This document shows positions 12,158 to 23,544 of a DNA stretch of 64,000 bases, one piece after another (positions within the stretch are counted from its first letter, which is position 1; every line of letters begins with the position of its first letter). The stretch is taken from contig JAPDOI010000186.1 of the NCBI GenBank assembly GCA_029168955.1, forward strand, positions 744,001-808,000, given 5' to 3'. The notes under the pieces are model-generated. The model did not search any database. It saw only the letters and a program-made list of their open reading frames with translations, and had not been told where the DNA came from. Origin of the DNA: Aplectana chamaeleonis. Lineage: Eukaryota; Nematoda; Chromadorea; Rhabditida; Cosmocercidae. The position numbers and the translations under genes were made by a program.

Positions 12158-12276
12158 GGCCGGGATCATACTTTCCGCGAACAGCGACAGCGACCGTGCA
12201 TCTCAGGATTTTCGGTCGATATTAATGGTAAACATTGCGTCGCGTCGCTCTGGTCGTCAGAAGTATGATCCCGGCC
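12158..12276. mobile_element. 119-bp MITE with GGCCGGGATCATACTT ends, copy 1
   Basis: The ends GGCCGGGATCATACTT and AAGTATGATCCCGGCC are near-perfect inverted repeats. The core holds GCGACAGCGACC and GCGTCGCGTCGCTCTGG words and a TTTTCGGTCGATATTAATGG segment. A second copy is at 49260-49375. A related core without clear ends is visible at about 26900-26990 in reverse orientation. Confidence 0.85.
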
Positions 12277-12411
12277 AATAACTAGCCACTTGGTCATCTC
12301 ACTTGACCACGCCCATTTTTGCGCCCCGCAACGACTTCCGATTCTGAAAGGAGGAAAAGGAGGAGGAAGACCCTGGGTTGATGTACTAAATGGAAGGCGG
12401 GCCGAGTGCAA

Positions 12412-12546
12412 TTTCATCCGAATTTATCCGATTTTTCCCCAAAAATTATCCGATTTCATCCAAAATTTTACCCGAAATTTATCCTATTTTATTCGAGTTT
12501 TATCCGACTTTTATCCGATATTATCCGAATTTTCGACCCTTCGGAT
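12412..12546. repeat. TTTATCCGA-type degenerate tandem run
   Basis: The words TTATCCGA, TCATCCGA and TTATCCTA repeat every 10-25 bp about nine times. Related AATTCAGATAATGCC and TTCGGATAACTTCGG words flank the run at 11750-11880 and 13720-13860. It is a simple minisatellite-like sequence. Confidence 0.6.
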
Positions 12547-12715
12547 AAAACTATGTAACAAATTTTAACTTTTTTTTTGTTCCTGGGTTGAAATTTTGTC
12601 TTCCCAACTCGTTAGGTCTAGAACAGACAGGAAATCGCTGTTATCCCATTTAAACTTCGCTTTTGTGACTAGGACAATGAAATTTGGAAAATCGCGTATT
12701 TACGTAAGACTATTT

Positions 12716-13700
12716 TTGTTCCTGGCTTCTAAGTGTTGTGTTTCAATTGTTCATGTCTAATGTATGTGACAATGACTTCATTTGGCACAAACTTTGCTTA
12801 CACGACGACAGAACAAAGAAAACTCTTTTTTTTTATTTTGTGAAATTAGAAAGATTTTTATTCATTTTCAGCACTATAATCAGGTAAAAACAAAAAATGC
12901 ACAAGGGATAGAAAAGCGCAATCGAAAACCACGTATCAAGGTACAGAAATGTGTAGATATTCTAGATTTACGATTTTACTGTGAATTACTCTCTCGAAGT
13001 TGCACCCAAATTTAGTCCCCCCTCATGGTTTCGTTATACTATCATTGGTAACGACGTTCAAAGTCCAATGTATCTTGATGAAAGGGCTTGCCGTGCTCTT
13101 CGAATTTGTCAAGATGCGAATCAATGATATGGACTTTCAGAGACATTCTGCATCCCATTTAGGCGTAATTCTTTATGAGAGTGCACCAACTCCACGTAGC
13201 TTTCAGCTTTGTGATCACCTAAGAAGCCGTGAACAACTGCAACGAAATTGCTCCAAGCCGTTTTCTCCGTCCTGTTCAACAGCTTTGCAAAATCCCCACA
13301 TTTTACGACCCTCTTGATCTGTGGTCCGACGAATATACCGGCCTGACCTTAGCCTCGGACAAAGTAGTTATTAAGGACAGGATAACGAAACATAATGAGG
13401 GACTACATTTGGGTGCGATTTCGAGAGAGTAATTCACAGTACAATCGCAAATCTAGAAAATCTACACATTTCTGAACCTTGTTGAGTGCTTTCCGACCGT
13501 GTCTGTCTATTCCTTGTGAATTTTTTGTTTTTCCCTGTTCGTAATGTCGAAAATGAATAAAAATCTTTCTATTTGCACAAAAAACGGGTTTTCTTGGTGC
13601 TGTTGTAGTGTAAGCGAAGTTTGTTCTCGATGAAGTCTTTTTTTCACATACTTTGGACATAAGCAATTGAAATATAACACTTAGAAGCCAGGAACAAAAA
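12716..13700. mobile_element. Foldback element with arms of about 300-330 bp
   Basis: The left arm begins GTTCCTGGCTTCTAAGTGTT and the right arm ends AACACTTAGAAGCCAGGAAC. Inside, TCTAGATTTACGATT..ACTGTGAATTACTCTCTCGA is mirrored, so both arms show similar open frames. The symmetry extends weakly outward to CTATGTAACA at 12552 and TGTTACATAG at 13708. The central 330 bp is unique within the window. No protein family is recognised. Confidence 0.7.
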
Positions 13701-14625
13701 TCGTGTTACATAGTGTAATGGTTCGATTCAGATAATGCCGATTTCAAATTTCCCGGATATTGTTTCAAATTCAGATAATGCGTTTTTTTGAATTTTCAGA
13801 TATCGGATTATCCGAATCTCGGATATCCGGTCGGATATCCGAAATGGAGTGATCCTGATACTAAGTATAGTGGCTACTCTAGAATGTATCCCAGCTGAAC
13901 CCCATGGACCCTATATTGAGAGAACGCGAGGGCAAATTGAGGAACTTCATTTTTGGCCCTAGTCAGTGTTCGAGACAGCTGAATCCGTGCCATTTTTTTG
14001 GTTTCCCTGACAACGTACAGGCGTCAAACTTGGGAAATAGGTGCCTCTGAAGGTTTTCTATCGATCTGTACCAATCTTACCTACTTTTCTCAAAAATCAA
14101 TAGAATCGATCAATTATCGATTTTCTCGAGAATCAAGAAGAAGTAGAAAATTTGATGAAGAATATTCTTCCGCACTAGACCACAAAGTTAGCCGCATGTA
14201 TGTCTTCAAGGAATGCAAAAAATAACGAAAATGTGGGTGCGCTGAAATTGACAGGGCTACCGTATGGAATGCAGCAACTTGCGCTTACCTTCTTTTGGTA
14301 AAGGGTCTCAAGACTTAAGCTATGATACGTTTTCAAACAGACACTTTCTGTTGCGAAACGACACCCTTAGAGCAGTTCTCCGGGCTCGCATGCGGAAAGT
14401 AGGAGAGTTTATCGAAGATGACTACGGGTCGATTTATTTCTTACAAATTGAGGACCCCTCAGATGTTCGCCCACCATTGATTTCAGAAACGATTTCATGC
14501 TACGAAACTTCGTACGTTTTGAGAGAGAGGTTCATAGAAAAGAGCAGACCACAGAAGCCGATTAGGCACGCACATATGCCGATGTGATGAGATTTGAAAC
14601 TTTGTCACCATATTTAAAGCGCGCC

Positions 14626-15474
14626 CTGTAGTTCCCTTGTAAGACGAGAAAGAAGTTATTTCTCATTATCCAGACCCTTTTCTTAAGAAATCCCCGTTTC
14701 AGTCGCTCTTTATAAAAAAACATCATAATACAGAGATATTAAAAACCGTTCTTCCTTTGTAAGAAGAAAAGCAGATAATACCAAATGATCAAACGTGAAA
14801 AAGCAGAAGTTGTAAAAAGTACAGTGCTAAATCTGATAAGAGGAGTGAACTAAAACAGAAACAATTGCACGCATCAGCGTTCCAAGTTTCTCGCCAATTC
14901 AATTGATTGTGCTACCCTATATGCCTTGTTGGAGAATAAGCCGTGTTGATCAGAAAAAGAGAGTTCCCGATGCTGATTTCAAAGATGTGTTCATCGAAGT
15001 CATGGTGTTCCTCTAAGCGTGCTGCGTGCTGTCAAGCAGCGGGACAGATGCGCACGGACAGACCTGAATTTATACAAGAAATCAATTTTTGGTCAACAAC
15101 TCTAAAATTCAATAAAAAGTCGTTTTATTTAGGTGTCTAGTGGTCGTATATTGTGTAGACTATATTTCGGAGATCTTCAAAAGGACATTCAAGGAGGTAG
15201 TTTGTTCGTGTTTCCAAACAGAGTTGCCTTTGGGATCGAATCATCCATTTGAGAATTTTGAGAAGCGTGATTGATCCATTCCATTGTTTCGATAAGTTCT
15301 GGGTAGGATATTCTCCAAACATTAAATTTTTAAACCGCAAGTTGGAATGACTTATTTTCGTGTCCATAATTCTTATGATAGCAATGTACTTTGTTGAAGG
15401 CGGGTCTGTAAATACTTACATAATGGAGATATGTATTTAGTGAGATCACAACAGAAAAAAAGCTATAGGTTCTA
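14626..15474. other. Unassigned sequence
   Basis: A CTTAAGAAATCCCCGTTTC-like stretch near 14683 has a diverged relative near 37745. The minus-strand frame 15137-15367 (76 codons) has unbiased composition but no splice signals or motif that would support it as a gene. Nothing else is seen. Confidence 0.4.
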
Positions 15475-16215
15475 CGAGACAAGAACGGCTGTTTGCCGAC
15501 GGTGGAAGGCTACAAACAGGTGAAAATTACATGAGTCAACTGTTATTTTTCTTAGCTGCAGCTTGGGTAAATAAAATAGAGCTCATTGTCAGACATATAT
15601 GACTTTCTCAAGCAGATTTTTCACAAAAGGGCAGATATTAGACTAATCTTTGTTTAAACGCTACATTCATTAAAAATCTTCCATAGGGTTCCCACATGAT
15701 GTGTGAAAGCATCAGAAGAAAGATTTTTTTCTGGGAGGGAGACATTGTAAATCTGTTTTTAGGAGAACAATGCTCAGCTCATCGCTGAGCGTAGAACGAG
15801 ATGTTTTCTCGAGGAAGTGTAGAGCAGGCAAAACACCTGCGCCATGACATGTGATTCTGAAAGGCTGGCATCTCCTCGGGAAAAGTTGCTCTTCTTGAGA
15901 GACCGCACTAAATAATTGATGAGAAGGTGTCCGCGAGTCTCAATAGAACAACATGGTAGCCGAACAAAAAGCAGGTAAGAAAAAAATCTGGCACATAGGC
16001 TGAAATTTAATTTCAAATACTCGTGGACTTTCGGAATGCCAGATGGAGTTCGCTCACGCCACATGGTCATACAAGATGTGGTACATGTTGTAAAAGAAAA
16101 TCAACCAAAAACTCTAGAACGGAATACGCCTAGGATCCGATATCCTGAGCAGTAGACTGGTACGGCCTGTATTAGAACGCTTTCGCCACTGGAAACTTCA
16201 AAAGCGCGTCAAAAT
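15475..16215. repeat. Family X, copy 3 (partial)
   Basis: The sequence aligns with 8485-9205, including GTGTCCGCGAGTCTCAATAG, GATGGAGTTC..TCACGCCAC and ACGGCCTGTATTAGAACGCT. It is more diverged than copies 1 and 2 and lacks the left half of the family. It contains the exon-like block at 15616-15974. Confidence 0.75.
15616..15974. other. Exon-like block in family X, copy 3
   Basis: It begins after CTCAAGCAG and ends AGCAG/GTAAGA. The plus-strand frame of copies 1 and 2 is broken here, but the minus-strand frame containing RGHLLINYLVRSLKKSNF is open. That makes the minus strand the better coding candidate. Confidence 0.3.
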
Positions 16216-17102
16216 GAGCGTGAAGAGAGAGAAAAAAAATCGAAACAGAATACTGTATGTGGAGGAGAGGTTGGAAATAAATGTTGCCGTTTTGAACCAA
16301 ATTAAACCCGTAGATAATCCACTGCGGACAGGCAGTGCCTTGAAAAGTTAAATAGAAGACGGCACCATACATGTATGAGTATGTAGGTGAAGCGGTACTG
16401 GTTTAGATTGCATACAACGGCGTTTTCTACCCGGGCAGATTTGCCAACGGGGAGTCAATTCCAACCAAGGTACAGGTATACGGAAGTCCGTGTCAACGCG
16501 TCGTCCGAACCGTTGAGGTAGAGCGTTATACTTCACAAAACACCCATGCAAAAATTGGCGCACAAAGCGGGATAAAACTTCTGGGCATCTGGCTGACAAG
16601 TAGCAGATCTATCCACTAGGCTGCATTGACTTTCGAGCCATCCTTTACAGAGAGCGTATCTCACACATTGCCCTTATACCTCTTTGTCAATAAAACAGAT
16701 TCAACAAAAAATGCATAGGCGAGTGGAAATCACCTCATATTGGACCTGGCTGACAGTCAGTCGATCTAAGGAATATACGTATTTAATCAGATACCTAGAT
16801 TAGGCTAGAAAATAGGACATTCAATAGAGTTGTTGGGTGGTTTAGAAAGGGGGAATGAATCTAGAAAGCCCATTCATTGATAAAAAAGTTTAATCGGGCG
16901 TATCGCCTATTCTCTCAGGGAGCGCCCATAGCTAGCAGCAGAAGCGACCATCGTCGCTAGGGAAGGTTAAGAACGAAATATTGATTACAGCTCGAGCGAC
17001 TGTGGCTATTTACGATCGCTAAAGCGGCAATCAATATCTCATCTTTAGCCGCACTTGCTCTAGTAACATTAATCGTTTGCGTTGCTAGCTATGGATGCTT
17101 CC
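16216..17102. other. Unassigned sequence around a possible SINE
   Basis: Apart from the tRNA-like head at 16557-16624 there is an AATAAA at about 16690 after a T-rich stretch. An imperfect inverted match involves GTCGCTAGGGAAGGT. The minus-strand frames 16172-16372 and 16348-16599 overlap the SINE-like body and have no support as genes. Confidence 0.4.
16557..16624 (-). repeat. tRNA-like sequence, possible SINE head
   Basis: On the minus strand GCAGCCTAGTGGATAGATCT resembles an A-box region, and AGTTTTATCCC about 45 bases later resembles a B box. Between them, TCTGCT..AGCCAGA can pair as an anticodon-type stem with one mismatch. The acceptor ends do not pair convincingly, so it is not a functional tRNA as read. 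A tRNA-derived SINE or decayed tRNA is possible. Confidence 0.3.
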
Positions 17103-17542
17103 TTAAAGGCACTGTTCACGATGAATATCGCACTCGAGTTCGACCCAAAAATGGTATTGTTTGGTCGTGAGGTAACTAATGGTGAAGAAACAGGGAAGAA
17201 AAACGTCCAGAATAAGTCAAAATAGCGGTTTCTAAATTCAGGGCGTGGCCATGCTGATTTTGGCAAGCGCGCGCTAATCGCGAAATCTGCGCTAATCGAT
17301 GATGCTAACTGCGGCAGAGTTGCTTAACAATTTGCCATCGAAACGTGTGCGGCGCCACAATCTCGTCCGATTGGGGGCGGACCGGGATAGGTAGGCGCAC
17401 CGGGAGAGCTTTCAAAGCCGTTTGTATTTATTTCTGGCCAGTTTGCGTTGCTTTCTTCGGTCCTATCCTCTACAGCACCTGCCAACTTAGTGTTTCATAC
17501 CGAGACCTCGAGAACGAGATTTATTGTGAACACTGCCTTTAA
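17103..17542. mobile_element. TTAA-flanked element, family F
   Basis: TTAA bounds both ends, with AGGCACTGTTCACGATGAAT on the left and TTGTGAACACTGCCT on the right as the inverted termini. It is 440 bp, with no coding capacity. Its right TTAA (17539-17542) is also the left TTAA of the next element. Confidence 0.75.
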
Positions 17543-17903
17543 AGGCAGTGTTCGCGATAATTTTCGTTCCCGAGTTTTTCACATAAAACAATGAGTTGGC
17601 TTCCAAGTGTTACCCAAATTACGAAGAAACGGCGAGAAACGCATTAAAACGTCGTATTTCAAAGACATTATTCTATAACATAGGATTAGTTGTCCGGTTG
17701 GATAAACATGCTCATGGTGGCTGTCACCGCTATAAAATAGGGCTAATCAGGAATGGAGGGATATTTTAGGCAAAACAGTATTAGCTAGGGTCCGAAGGAA
17801 AGCACGGAGCAATAGAGGGTACGGAATTGCAAAGGACGGGTCCGGAAAATATTTCATTGTCACAACAAACACTCCCTGTGATACTTAAAAGGCGGGCTGA
17901 TAC

Positions 17904-18396
17904 TTAAAGGCACTGTTCGCAAAGAAAATCGCTTTTCTGTTTTTTTGCCTATTTTGAAACCGGTCCCATTCTGATTCCAATGATGCTTCTGGAATCCTAC
18001 AAGACCTTCTAGGAATGGAGTTATGGTCCCTCAAAAATTGAGCTAGGGAAAATGGTGAACGAGTTGTCCGAGGCTTGTAACTTCCGTCTTTTGCAGCCAA
18101 TGTATGCGAGCTGATCTGAGTAAAGAGAGAAGTTGAGAATGAAGGGAAGAACGGGGCTTTTGATCGAAAACCATCGCTCAACTCACGATTTCGAGTGTTC
18201 CTTTGTTCACGTCGAGGGGCGGAAAGAGGCGGGAATTGCCCACAGCAGCGGGGTTTGCCCACTTTTCGAAGCCGTTTTGCGGCTCCTAGGTAGCTTTGTG
18301 TCCCGTTTTTTCGACGCTGTTCTGCTTCTGAGAGCCACGAGAAGCGTTAAACATAGAAAATTCGAGGATGAAGTTCATCGCGAACAGTGCCTTTAA
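17904..18396. mobile_element. TTAA-flanked element, family B, copy 1
   Basis: It is 493 bp between TTAA sites, with AGGCACTGTTCGC and GCGAACAGTGCCT ends. The interior holds the family signature GACGAGTTGTCCGAGGCTTG and AAGGGAAGAACGGGGCT. It is the first of four elements inserted as a chain into a family A element. The open frame within it is shared by relatives only as degraded fragments. Confidence 0.8.
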
Positions 18397-18838
18397 AGGC
18401 ATCGTCCACGATGAAATATGGTTGTCGAGTTTTCCGTTGAATATGGAAGGTCAGAGGCCTTTTGAGACATTCGTGCCAGAAAGAGCAGCGAAAAATGCCC
18501 GGAAACCGCTTTTCTCTACCAAAACAAGTTCGCTTTTGTGACGTTTCATTTCTGACATTATAAGGATTGACCGGTTCGGGGGAGTGAACGGTTCAATGTA
18601 ATAAACGCGTTAAACGTGATAAATTCTTTTGATAACCGGTTGTTTTCCTTTCTCAATTGTAACGAAGGATCTACCCAAAGGCCGGCCTCCGAACCCAGGA
18701 AGCCGTTTCGAGGTGGCGAAAACTTCATTCGGAGGGAATTTCAGAACTCCAAAGTATGTGAATGATCTTGTAAAGACCCACTAGTCCAATTAAACGCAAA
18801 AACTGGAAAACGGTTTTCATCGTGTACGATGCCTTTAA
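18393..18838. mobile_element. TTAA-flanked element, family G
   Basis: The inverted ends are AGGCATCGTCCACGATGAAA and TTCATCGTGTACGATGCCT. The 446-bp interior, containing ACCGGTTCGGGGG and AAACGCGTTAAACGTG, is not seen elsewhere in the window. It shares a TTAA with each neighbour. Confidence 0.75.
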
Positions 18839-19302
18839 AGGCAGTGTTCACGATGAAAAAAGTTTTAATTGGCACAATGTAACGTTGACGTCGAAAGAAC
18901 GCATGAAAACGAGCCAGGAAGAGCCACAAAAGAGCCCGAAGTTGCAACTTCGAGCGCATTGAAAACTCCAAAAGCGCATCACACGCCCATCGACGTGAAC
19001 GAATGAATGCTCGAGATCGTGAGATGAGCGATGATTTTCAATCTCTAGCCCCGTTCTTCCCTTCATTCTCAGCTTCTCTCTTTACTCAGGTCAGCTCGCA
19101 TAGATCGGCTGCAAAAAACTGAAGTTACAAGCCTCGGACAACTCGTCCACCATGTTTCCATAGCTCAATCTTTGAGCGACCATACCTGCGTTCACAGAAG
19201 GTCTTGTATGATTTCAGAGACACCATTGGAATCAGCATGGGGCCGTTTTCAAGATAGGCCTAAAAACAGAAAAACGATTTTCATCGTGAACACTGCCTTT
19301 AA
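18835..19302. mobile_element. TTAA-flanked element, family B, copy 2 (reverse)
   Basis: It has the ends AGGCAGTGTTCACGATGAAA and ATCGTGAACACTGCCT. The interior is the reverse orientation of copy 1, with the signature AAGCCTCGGACAACTCGTCC. It is 468 bp, with no coding capacity. Confidence 0.8.
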
Positions 19303-19791
19303 AGGCAGCAGACACGCTCAAAAATGATATCAATTTTATGGATTAAACTGAAGGTTTGAAGCTGTTAGTTTTCAGAAATAACAAAAAAGACGAAAACAAA
19401 TCGACGGAAATTAAGATATAACGGTAAGTTCTATATTGGCCCAGAAATGGACGAGTTGTACGGCCCTGGCTGAAATAGCGGTGCTAGCAACAAATTTGTT
19501 GGGATAAGGACGCTAATGTACTCGTACGGCCCTTTCTGGAACGCTTACGCCGTTAGAAGCCTAAAAAGTAATCTAAAATGGCCGCAATCGAGCATTGAAT
19601 ACCTGTATGGAGGGGCGGAGCCCATATCGATGGGCGGAGCAAGGCTGATTTCGTGAATGATTAAGGCTCAAATACGGTCATTTGGACTCGTTTTTAACGC
19701 TTGCAACTTCGTGAGGGCTCTTCTAGGGCCTGCACGACCCCACTAATGTAGTTATCTCAACAACTTTTTCGAGCGTGTCTGCTGCCTTTAA
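19299..19791. mobile_element. TTAA-flanked element, family C, copy 2
   Basis: It is 493 bp with AGGCAGCAGACACGCTC and GAGCGTGTCTGCTGCCT ends, collinear with 5665-6152. It is the last of the four chained elements, and its right TTAA is the resumption point of the interrupted family A element. Confidence 0.85.
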
Positions 19792-19911
19792 GGATTTTGG
19801 GTACTTCCGGTGCGTTTTTCTTAATTTCTTCGTCATTTTAGTTCTACCCGGGGGCCACTCAGTCAATATAGCGAATAATCTCAAAATTGAAGATTATCGT
19901 GAACACTGCCT

Positions 19912-20060
19912 TTAACCCATGCACGACCACACCTAATTTGGGGTGACTGCATATTTGGACCAGGTGCAATATTGCGTCACATTATACCTTGATCAATCAA
20001 GTGGTTTAGGTGGCACTAACGGTATGTTTTTGAAAAGATTCGCAAGAGACAGCCTAAACC
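19912..20060. mobile_element. Left end of a family H TTAA element
   Basis: After the shared TTAA, CCCATGCACGACCACACCTA and GTGCAATATTGCGTCAC match the left end of the 1.33-kb element at 40697-42029. The right end is not found downstream, so this copy is truncated or too diverged to follow. Confidence 0.6.
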
Positions 20061-22568
20061 TGTAAACTACAGCACTTTCAAGAAGGTTTTGAACACGTGT
20101 CTGAGTCTGTGAAGGCTTGCTTGTCATTTTGTTCCCGAGGGTTTTCATGTCCGTATTGCACCTAGCAACAAAGTATAAACAGTACTGTAAGCCTAGCTTC
20201 CAACATTCTCTCTTTCAAAAGAAACAGCTGCATATAACCCGGACAGGGTCTACTAAGCTTAAGCGTTTCAAACAAATGAACAAGATTTGAGAGATAATAT
20301 ATTGTTTCAATGGAGCTTATCGAAAAGGAAGAGACGACCAAATGCTTCAAACATGCTTTCGTAAGCCGTTTTTCCCTCATCACAGCCTACGGAATTTTTG
20401 GATGTGGCCAAATATGTTGTTAAAAGCCCAGACCAAGCTCAGGGGCGAAATCTGAATTTTCACATAATTGTGAAGTAGACCCACCCTATAAAGCTCCTGC
20501 CAACAGAGTCAGACGGGTGCTGTCCAGCCGGACAACGGGGAGCACTTAAAAGTTTTCAAAAATTAGAAAATTTTTTTGGGGGAGGTAAAAATTTTGAGCC
20601 AAAAATAAACGAATAGTGGGGTGTTCTCAATGGAGAAAAAGCATCTGACAAAGTTAAATAACGAAAATTCTTACGAAAGGATTTCATACATATTGCAAAA
20701 GGATGAAAAAGGTGATAGGGAGCAATACCAGCTCTTAAACAGCACAGGTTAAGAACGTTTTTATACGTAACGATGAAGTAGCAGTATTTTAGACCGTAGC
20801 CGAAGTTTTGCTCAGAAGATGTACTTTCAGACGATTTAATTGCGATGTGGCCAGCATACGACCCACCGGCGGATCATACCGCTTGAATGGGTTAGAGGCT
20901 AATGCTTACAAATGTGGTTTCCTCGTCAGATTTAGTCTACTGGATGGAGGAAGAGCGATCATTGCGGCCGGCCATGCGGCGTAGGCGACACCACGGACCA
21001 GCGAGGTTTCGATCGCGTGCGGCGATGTACACCGCAGCCCCGTACACTCACTGCATATACTGAAACCTGAGACGGAACATGGTAATATCGAAGTTCTGAG
21101 TTTCGTCTCAATTTATAGCAAGCTTGAAACGGGGATTTCTCTGACAAAACTTGTTAAATTTGTTCTTGAAAGTGTACCTCAATATTTTGGGTCTCCTGAG
21201 CTCAAAACATTAGGATCGTGATTTTAATGTTTTCAACTCCTACTTGCGCTGATCATCCGGAATTCCGTTTAAAACGACCTAAAAAGCAGAGAAAAACTGA
21301 ACAGAACCCAAACTTCTCTATCTGCACTGCAGTAGCCATGGATAGCACAAGTGTTGAACGGAATAAATCTTTTTAGGGAATTCGGAACTCAGAAAACGGA
21401 ACAGGTTCTGGAATTTCGGAAATCGGTATTCAGAGATTGGGAAGAGTTTTAAAATTTTGGAATTCGGTAGCCGGAAAACGCGTGATGGCTTGAAAATCTG
21501 AATTCGGAAATAGAAATGTGTTTGAAAAGAATTGTCATTATTTATAGAGGCACCTATTTAGGAAAATAAATGTTTTGTATTTGAACTGACAAGGGACGAT
21601 CCCCCGCGGTAGGAGACACTGTATGTTGGGTTTTACCTATGGACCATCCGGTAGAGCAAAAAATCGGAAAAAACATGAAAAATTTGCGGGCGCAGTCTCT
21701 TCAACCGTCCACCATGGCTGTGCTCTCGATTTTTCAGAAGCGAAAATTGGCTGGATACTAAGTCTAACACCCATCTACCTCGATCTGCTTTATTTGGATC
21801 AATATGGAGAAAATTTTTTTCGACTTTTTTTAGACGTATGCCACTCACCCTCGAACTCCAGATAATCGAGAAAAAAGCTTCTGCGTGATCGAGCCTAGCT
21901 TAGTAGTTTTCGATGAAGGGTCAGCAGATGTATTGGGCAACCGATTGTGGCCTTCTGAAAATGAAAACTGCCGCCATGATGATAATTTTCAAGAAAAGGT
22001 TCATCGCTTCGCTTCTTACAATGGCAATGCTTTTTTTCTCCAATGATTCGGAAACGACTTTGATGTGTTCAAGAAAGGTGTTTTCCTTTACTCGATATAA
22101 GTAATACAAAGTTAGAAGATGTTCGCATTACAATAATACTCAATGAACCCGAAATGCTAGCACAAGAAGGTGGGAAGAATAATTTTTGAACAAGGTGAGA
22201 AAATGCTCATATACTACAAGGAGTCACGCGATAGAAATTGTGAATTCAGTAAGATTGGCTCCCCTGAGGGGTCGTCCCTTGTAAGGCATTTTTACGTGCG
22301 GACTTGTGCAATGCCATTCGCGTGGATGAGAAAAAGAGCAAGATATAAGCAAATGAAAAGTTCACAAATTACATTCATCGGATTTAAGCAGAAATTGTAA
22401 AATAGAGCCGCACGGACCCGATCATAAGTCATAGCGCATTAAAAACTGCCACTGTAGCTGTACGCTGTGAAAACGCAAAATTTCCTTGCGAGCGTGGAGC
22501 GGAGGTTAGAGACAGCGGGAGAGCGTTTGATAGACGGAGAGGGCAGCATCGCGCGTAAACGCAGCTCA
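20061..22568. other. Unassigned sequence
   Basis: A short reversed fragment of family B-prime is visible near 20460-20500 (AGTAGACCCACCCTATA). A stretch at 21110-21230 (CTTGAAACGGGGAT .. GGTCTCCTGAGCTCAAAACA) has a diverged relative at 42910-43010. Positions 21370-21520 repeat AATTCGGAA-like words. The open frames at 20162-20383, 21623-21865 and 21913-22104 have matching frames on the opposite strand or no support, and none is called a gene. Confidence 0.4.
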
Positions 22569-23014
22569 TTGAAGGCACAGTCCAACCTCAGAATCACTCC
22601 CTTGTTTTCCTGCCCATCTGGAAAACTGTCCCACGCTGATTCCAATAATGTCTCTGGAATCGTGCAATACCCCCTGGAAACAGAGTTATGGTCCCTCAAA
22701 AAATGAGCTGCAAAAGCACTGTGGACGAGTTGTCCGAGGCTCGTAACTTCCGCCATTTGCAAACGATGTATGCGAGCGGAGAGAGGTTGAGAATGAAGGG
22801 AAGAACGGGGCCATTGATTTTAGAACCATTGTAAATCTCGCCACTGCTGAGCTCGGAGGATCGTAAAAGGGGTGGGCCAATTGGCCTCCTCTCGTATCTC
22901 GCTTATTTGGAGGGATTGAGAGCTCGCAGTTGGCAGATGTTATACTGGGTAGGTCTACTCCACAATAATGTGGAAATCTCAGATTTCGTCCTTGAGGTTG
23001 GACTGCGCCTTGGA
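22569..23014. mobile_element. Family B-prime element with degraded TTAA
   Basis: The inverted ends are AAGGCACAGTCCAACCTCAG and CTTGAGGTTGGACTGCGCCT. The left flank reads TTGA instead of TTAA. The interior has GGACGAGTTGTCCGAGGCTC and AAGGGAAGAACGGGGCC, linking it to family B, and GAGAGCTCGCAGTTGGCAG, shared with 30010-30060. Confidence 0.7.
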
Positions 23015-23216
23015 GTGACGAGAAGTTAGATTATATCAGAAGATAGCTGACTTCTGGTGTTATAACAAGCCAGCGGCAGATTGTATGCGCTTGTAGGTTG
23101 ACACCATATTTTACAACAGTTATTGTCGACACAGTATTCTTCGCCAGTTCAGAGTGTTCTCTCGACTTCACAGTCGACACGCATAGCACTGATACTTTGC
23201 GTACTCTACTGAATGT

Positions 23217-23271
23217 TGGCGCAAACTAAGTGCACTCATGCTGTAACAAATGTCACCAGGTTTGCGTCAAT
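23217..23271. repeat. Palindromic GGCGCAAACT..GTTTGCG core, copy 1
   Basis: GGCGCAAACTAAGTGCA and CACCAGGTTTGCGTCAA form an imperfect hairpin. The flanking GGGAACGCAC resembles the flank of the copy at 62461-62513. It is probably the core of a small foldback MITE. Confidence 0.6.
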
Positions 23272-23544
23272 CTTTAATAGGGAACGCACAGTAATAGTGC
23301 GATCATAATACCCCTACAAAGAATAGAGTAAAGTCTGAAACGTCAACGTTTCATATGGTGCTGTGAACGTTTTAAAACATTTGTTAGGAGATTTCAACGT
23401 CATTTGCGCATCTGCTTCCAGTTTCCGCTCCCATTTCTCGGAAATCGGAGTTTCGAGGCCTAGAAAGCTGCGGAAATCGGAACTCCACTTATCCCTGGAT
23501 AGGACTGACCTTTTTGGTACCCTCTTGATTGTGTGGCTTCAGTT

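Larger units (their letters stand above)
11392..14625. repeat. Large outer foldback, arms about 250-270 bp
   Basis: The segment 11392-11660, beginning CGCTTTAACTATGGTGAC, is inversely repeated near 14370-14625, ending GTCACCATATTTAAAGCG. The word CCTAATCGGCNTCTGTGGTC appears in both. Inside lie a GGCCGGGATCATAC MITE, a TTATCCGA-rich run and another foldback. The plus-strand frame at 14264-14587 (107 codons) crosses one arm and probably reflects repeat sequence rather than a gene. Confidence 0.55.
17539..19915. mobile_element. TTAA-flanked element, family A, split by a nested block
   Basis: The left part (17539-17907) and right part (19788-19915) together make a family A element of about 495 bp, as judged from 46755-47246 and 37051-37538. 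The terminal repeats are AGGCAGTGTTCGCGATAAT and ATTATCGTGAACACTGCCT. The split falls at CTGATACTTAA, where family members without insertion read continuously into GGGTACTTCCGGTGCG-like sequence. The inserted block is 17904-19791. Confidence 0.85.

Noticed and set aside
14264..14587. Plus-strand ORF of 107 codons that looks protein-like
   Set aside because: It overlaps an arm of a foldback whose other arm (11392-11660) does not keep the frame; no splice partners were found.
18133..18396. ORF of 87 codons within a family B element
   Set aside because: Other copies of family B break the frame, so it is not a conserved element protein.
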